Shown: positions 30,784 through 32,892 of the stretch, one piece after another
Layout of the letters: each line of letters begins with the position of its first letter
Numbering within the stretch: position 1 is the stretch's first letter
Source: a virus
Reading direction: 5' to 3' (one strand)
Virus record (IMG/VR): IMGVR_UViG_3300042569_003752
Coordinates: 1-32,892 of that record
DNA: 32,892 nt
Notes under the pieces: model-generated
Databases searched by the model: none
What the model saw: only the letters and a program-made list of their open reading frames with translations
Told to the model about the DNA's origin: nothing
Program-made: the position numbers and the translations under genes

Positions 30784-31047
30784 ATGCTCGACGCCCCTTC
30801 GATTGTTTGCCGCGTGCTGCGGCCCTTCATGAATCCGATCCCCGCCGCAGCTGGCGATGTGCTTACGGTGTGGCCGGGGCATCCGACGCACACCTTGATC
30901 GTTTTTACGTCGTCACTGGATCAGTGCGTGCGCCACGGCTACCGGGCGGAGAAGGTGGTCTATTCAGATCTGCTCCACCTGTTTCTGGACGGGAAGATTC
31001 AGATGGCGGAGCGGTCCCAAAAAGCTCTACTGACGCGGTCTGCCTAG
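30784..31047 (+). CDS. 87-aa protein of unknown function, convergent with repressor
   Basis: The segment from ATG 30784 (MLDAPSIVCRVL) is coding-like: DVLTVWPGHPTHTLIVFTS, then KVVYSDLLHLFLDGKIQMAE. A longer frame opens upstream (from 30619), but that part overlaps the lipoprotein leader region and looks like chance sequence. No strong ribosome-binding site is visible. Its 3' end overlaps the last 143 bases of the repressor gene on the other strand, so the two transcripts would be antisense to each other. The function is unknown; the location suggests a small lysogeny modulator. Confidence 0.6.
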   Translation: MLDAPSIVCRVLRPFMNPIPAAAGDVLTVWPGHPTHTLIVFTSSLDQCVRHGYRAEKVVYSDLLHLFLDGKIQMAERSQKALLTRSA

Positions 31048-31435
31048 CGATCTCGACGGGTGTTGTGGTTCGCGCGACGGCACCCAGGTTCGACCGGTCC
31101 TTCATGACGGAGAGCAGCTCCTCTTGGTCGGCGAGGAGTCGACGGAAGTGCATAGTCTGCTGCTCCCACCTCCCCACCCAGTAGTCGAATGACGCCCCCT
31201 CGGCCGGAGGCGGCGTCATCTCGTGCACATGCACGAGATCCGCGGTCGCCACACCCAACACCTGCGCCATCTGAGCAAGTAGGGCGACGCTCGTATCACG
31301 CCCGCGCTCGATCTCCGACACGGTGTTCTTGGTAACTCCGACATGATCGGCAAGCTGCTGCTGCGTGAGCTTCGCGCGTTCTCGCGCCTCACGGATGCGA
31401 CGACCGACCTGCTGAGAGACGGACTGTTCGGGCAT
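30905..31435 (-). CDS. XRE-family immunity repressor without S24 domain
   Basis: 176 residues; the ATG at 31435 is chosen because upstream sequence contains the operators and codes for operator-derived residues. An XRE HTH occupies about residues 10-68: RRIREARERAKLTQQQLADH, VGVTKNTVSEIERGR, ALLAQMAQVLGVATADLV. A helical segment follows (MHFRRLLADQEELLSVMKDR), probably for dimerisation. There is no LexA/S24 Ser-Lys peptidase region, so RecA-driven self-cleavage is unlikely. The last ~48 residues (from about ELFGTAPPSES) are antisense to the 87-aa gene and look like read-through tail. It probably represses the divergent promoter at 31451. Confidence 0.85.
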   Translation of the reverse strand: MPEQSVSQQVGRRIREARERAKLTQQQLADHVGVTKNTVSEIERGRDTSVALLAQMAQVLGVATADLVHVHEMTPPPAEGASFDYWVGRWEQQTMHFRRLLADQEELLSVMKDRSNLGAVARTTTPVEIARQTASVELFGTAPPSESSRPETGGADLNRPPSPPGSRGARTDPVTT

Positions 31436-31450
31436 GTGGCGAAGTGGTCC

Positions 31451-31479
31451 TTGACAGATTACCGGTAAACCGGTACTGT
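31451..31479 (+). promoter_or_regulatory. Rightward early promoter (PR-like)
   Basis: TTGACA (31451-31456) and TACTGT (31474-31479) separated by 17 bases make a good sigma70 promoter reading into the Cro-like gene; the start would be near 31486. Operator 1 lies between the two boxes and operator 2 over the start, the arrangement expected for repression by the neighbouring HTH protein. A leftward promoter for the repressor is less clear (a TAATCT at 31461-31456 on the minus strand, but no properly spaced -35). Confidence 0.75.
31460..31475. promoter_or_regulatory. Operator 1, TACCGGT-AA-ACCGGTA
   Basis: A perfect 16-base palindrome between the -35 and -10 of the rightward promoter. Operator 2 has the same arms and a different centre; the two centres are 19 bases apart, about two helical turns, as for cooperative repressor dimers. 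A TACCGG half-site follows at 31500-31505. Confidence 0.85.
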
Positions 31480-31494
31480 ACCGGTCAACCGGTA
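31479..31494. promoter_or_regulatory. Operator 2, TACCGGT-CA-ACCGGTA
   Basis: A 16-base palindrome with arms identical to operator 1, covering the predicted transcription start. It is the likely binding site for the repressor and/or the Cro-like protein. Confidence 0.85.
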
Positions 31495-31533
31495 AACTGT
31501 ACCGGAGAACAGGGAATCCAACCGAGCATCGGA

Positions 31534-31788
31534 ATGCCCAACGAGAATCCACACGTAGACCGGTCAAGCAAGGTTGCGCCACTAATCACGCGTCGCAAGG
31601 TGGCAATGCTCGAAGCGGGCGTAACTGGGCTGGAAATCGCGGAACGCCTTGAGATCACCAAGCAGGCGGTTTCGCAGGTGATCACCGGACGATCCACGTC
31701 TCGGCGGGTGCAGGAAGCAATCGCCGAAGCCTGCGGAGTGCCGCTGGACGATCTCTTCCCTCCGGAACTGAACGCGGCCGCCGCGTAG
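31534..31788 (+). CDS. Cro-like HTH regulator
   Basis: 84 residues. The body contains a helix-turn-helix (VAMLEAGVTGLEIAERLEIT, then KQAVSQVITGRSTSRRVQEA) followed by EACGVPLDDLFPPE, as in small phage regulators and the N-terminus of XRE proteins. It is the first gene of the rightward early transcript, opposite the repressor, so a Cro-type role is likely. I use ATG 31534; a frame open from upstream passes through the operators and is unlikely to be translated. No strong ribosome-binding site is present, which could keep expression low. Confidence 0.8.
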   Translation: MPNENPHVDRSSKVAPLITRRKVAMLEAGVTGLEIAERLEITKQAVSQVITGRSTSRRVQEAIAEACGVPLDDLFPPELNAAAA

Positions 31789-31798
31789 CACCTCCCCC

Positions 31799-31815
31799 GC
31801 GTGCCTCTCGCACGC
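31799..31815 (+). terminator. Hairpin between Cro-like gene and next gene (tR1-like position)
   Basis: GCGTGC-ctctc-GCACGC, a perfect 6-bp stem, 11 bases after the Cro-like stop. Lambda has the tR1 terminator in the same position. There is no U-tract after it, so it would be at most a partial or Rho-assisted terminator or pause site. Confidence 0.35.
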
Positions 31816-31843
31816 ACCTGCAGTATCCCCTTGGAGACGGAAG

Positions 31844-32413
31844 ATGAAAACACAGACCAAGCGCCGCGGTGTGGAAGCCGGCGGCGCACGCGAAGCGGAG
31901 CGCGCCCAGTTGCGCGCCACAGGGCTGGAGTTCGACCAGTTCCTCCGTACGGAGATTGACCTCGTCGCGCACAGCGGCCCGCAGGTCCCCGCCCCGCGCG
32001 AGTTGTTCTACGAGATCGGCCGCAAGGAAGACCAGCGCCCGATGAGCATTGCGACCGTCGGCGCCGCCGTGCGCGCGATCGCCGCGTCGCCACAGGTCAC
32101 GGACGTGCGCTTCTTTGCCTTTGCCGCGCACGTCGCCGGCTGGATCTGCTCGCTGCGTGCGTTGCCGGTCGAGTCGCTCACCGCCCATTGGGCCCGCGAG
32201 ACGAAAGAGCAGGCCGACGCCGACGTCGCCCAGGCCGCCGCACTGCGCGCCGTTGAAACGCGCGACCTCGCCGCGCTCGATGCCGCGATCGCCGAGACCA
32301 CGCAGCACCTCAGTGAAACCCAACGCCTCTGCGCGCGCCTCATCGCCGCGCGCCGCGACGTGCTGATCGCTCGCCGCGATGCCTCCTCACGCCCTGCCCT
32401 CTGCCGCGCATGA
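31844..32413 (+). CDS. Early protein of unknown function with C-terminal coiled coil
   Basis: 189 residues; a GGAGACGGAAG box precedes the ATG. The basic N-terminus (KTQTKRRGVEAGGAREAER) is followed by a compact domain (FDQFLRTEIDLVAHSG, SIATVGAAVRAIAASPQVTD, FFAFAAHVAGWICSLRALPV) and a long charged helix (ADVAQAAALRAVETRDLAAL, LSETQRLCARLIAARRDVLI) typical of a coiled coil. The position (after the Cro-like gene, where lambda has cII) suggests a regulator or early replication accessory, but no HTH is clear. The stop overlaps the next ATG. Confidence 0.55.
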   Translation: MKTQTKRRGVEAGGAREAERAQLRATGLEFDQFLRTEIDLVAHSGPQVPAPRELFYEIGRKEDQRPMSIATVGAAVRAIAASPQVTDVRFFAFAAHVAGWICSLRALPVESLTAHWARETKEQADADVAQAAALRAVETRDLAALDAAIAETTQHLSETQRLCARLIAARRDVLIARRDASSRPALCRA

Positions 32414-32892
32414 TCACGACCCGAGCGCCCCAAAAGCAAAGCGCCCCCGCCGAGGTGGAAGGCTCGACGAGGGCCACGCCTTGCGACGTGCGCGGGGACG
32501 GATACCCGCTGCGTTCAACCTATGATGGTCCCGCCTCTTTGGCCAACGTGCGCGAGGTGGTGTATGTCGCGCTCGACTCCGGCCAGGCATTCACGCAGCT
32601 GCTCAAGCGCTCCGAGATCCCGCCCACGCGGTACCCGGGTCCTCGCGATGTACGCGAAGCGCGGGTGCTCGCCTTCGATGCTGACGCGAGCCCGGCCGAG
32701 AATTCGGAGTACGCGAAGCTCGTCGCCAACTGCTTGATCGCCAACCGCCAGTCGAAGACGGTGCCGGTCCTCGTGATGCGCGCGATGATGAGCGAGAACC
32801 AGCGCCAGGCGGAACGCATCCGCACGCTGGAAGAGCGCGTCGCGCATTTGGAGCGGGACAACGAGCAGCTCTACAAGCTGAGCCGTCGATGA
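32410..32892 (+). CDS. Early protein of unknown function, ends at window edge
   Basis: 160 residues, complete: ATGA overlap at 32410 and TGA at 32890-32892, the last bases of the window. The N-terminus is disordered and basic; the middle (ASLANVREVVYVALDSGQAF, TQLLKRSEIPPTRYPGPRD) could be a small DNA-binding or enzyme-like domain; the C-terminus is a coiled coil (AERIRTLEERVAHLERDNEQ). Translationally coupled to the preceding gene, so the two probably act together. Not recognised. Confidence 0.5.
   Translation: MITTRAPQKQSAPAEVEGSTRATPCDVRGDGYPLRSTYDGPASLANVREVVYVALDSGQAFTQLLKRSEIPPTRYPGPRDVREARVLAFDADASPAENSEYAKLVANCLIANRQSKTVPVLVMRAMMSENQRQAERIRTLEERVAHLERDNEQLYKLSRR

Noticed and set aside
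1-32892. CRISPR array or insertion sequence
   Set aside because: No regularly spaced repeats beyond the two-copy 24-bp repeat, and no transposase-like reading frame or terminal repeats around one.

Overview
The window is phage DNA from end to end: the late (structural) region, the lysis region and the immunity region of a lambda-like siphovirus or prophage. G+C is high, gene starts are often GTG, and most neighbouring genes overlap by 1-4 bases (ATGA, GTGA, TGATG). The host is probably a high-GC Gram-negative bacterium, because there is a lipoprotein, a Rz-like lysis candidate, an endolysin with a Sec signal and a sigma70-type promoter; I cannot name the genus. I saw no integrase, attachment site, tRNA, rRNA, CRISPR array or insertion sequence.

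Layout. 1-1370: four small overlapping genes (a conserved phage protein cut by the window edge, a helical protein, a double winged-helix protein, a 61-aa protein). 1371-1536: a non-coding gap in the position where lambda carries cos. 1537-6396: small terminase, large terminase, a winged-helix protein, a gpW-like joiner and the portal. 6383-10357: S49 head protease with a probable internal scaffold start, decoration protein, major capsid protein with an unusual hydrophobic N-terminus, and a head-tail joiner. 10354-21713: tail genes (terminator, tube, chaperone-position protein, tape measure, a 1204-aa baseplate/hub protein, a Dit-like protein, a LamG-like protein and a small protein). 21710-23303: a lysis cassette (holin-like, secreted M15 endolysin, Rz-like) set inside the tail/fibre region. 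23300-27972: receptor-binding and fibre genes, including two lectin-fold proteins of lower GC, a collagen-like protein and a DUF1353-like protein.

27973-31435 is a mixed-strand accessory and immunity segment. Leftward are a frame-disrupted small gene missed by simple start-to-stop searching, a DEDDh exonuclease with a TerB-like C-terminal part, a lipoprotein and a short XRE repressor without a LexA/S24 peptidase domain. Two small rightward genes lie between them, together with a structured non-coding block at 28381-28513. 31451-31494 is a clear immunity switch: a TTGACA promoter with two 16-bp TACCGGT-N2-ACCGGTA operators, driving a Cro-like HTH gene and two unknown early genes to the end of the window.

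The strongest oddities are a C-terminal tail shared by the large terminase and the small winged-helix protein next to it, the membrane-like N-terminus of the capsid protein, the hidden minus-strand gene with the structured DNA beside it, and the leftward exonuclease/lipoprotein/repressor group, a candidate lysogen-expressed exclusion or defence module.
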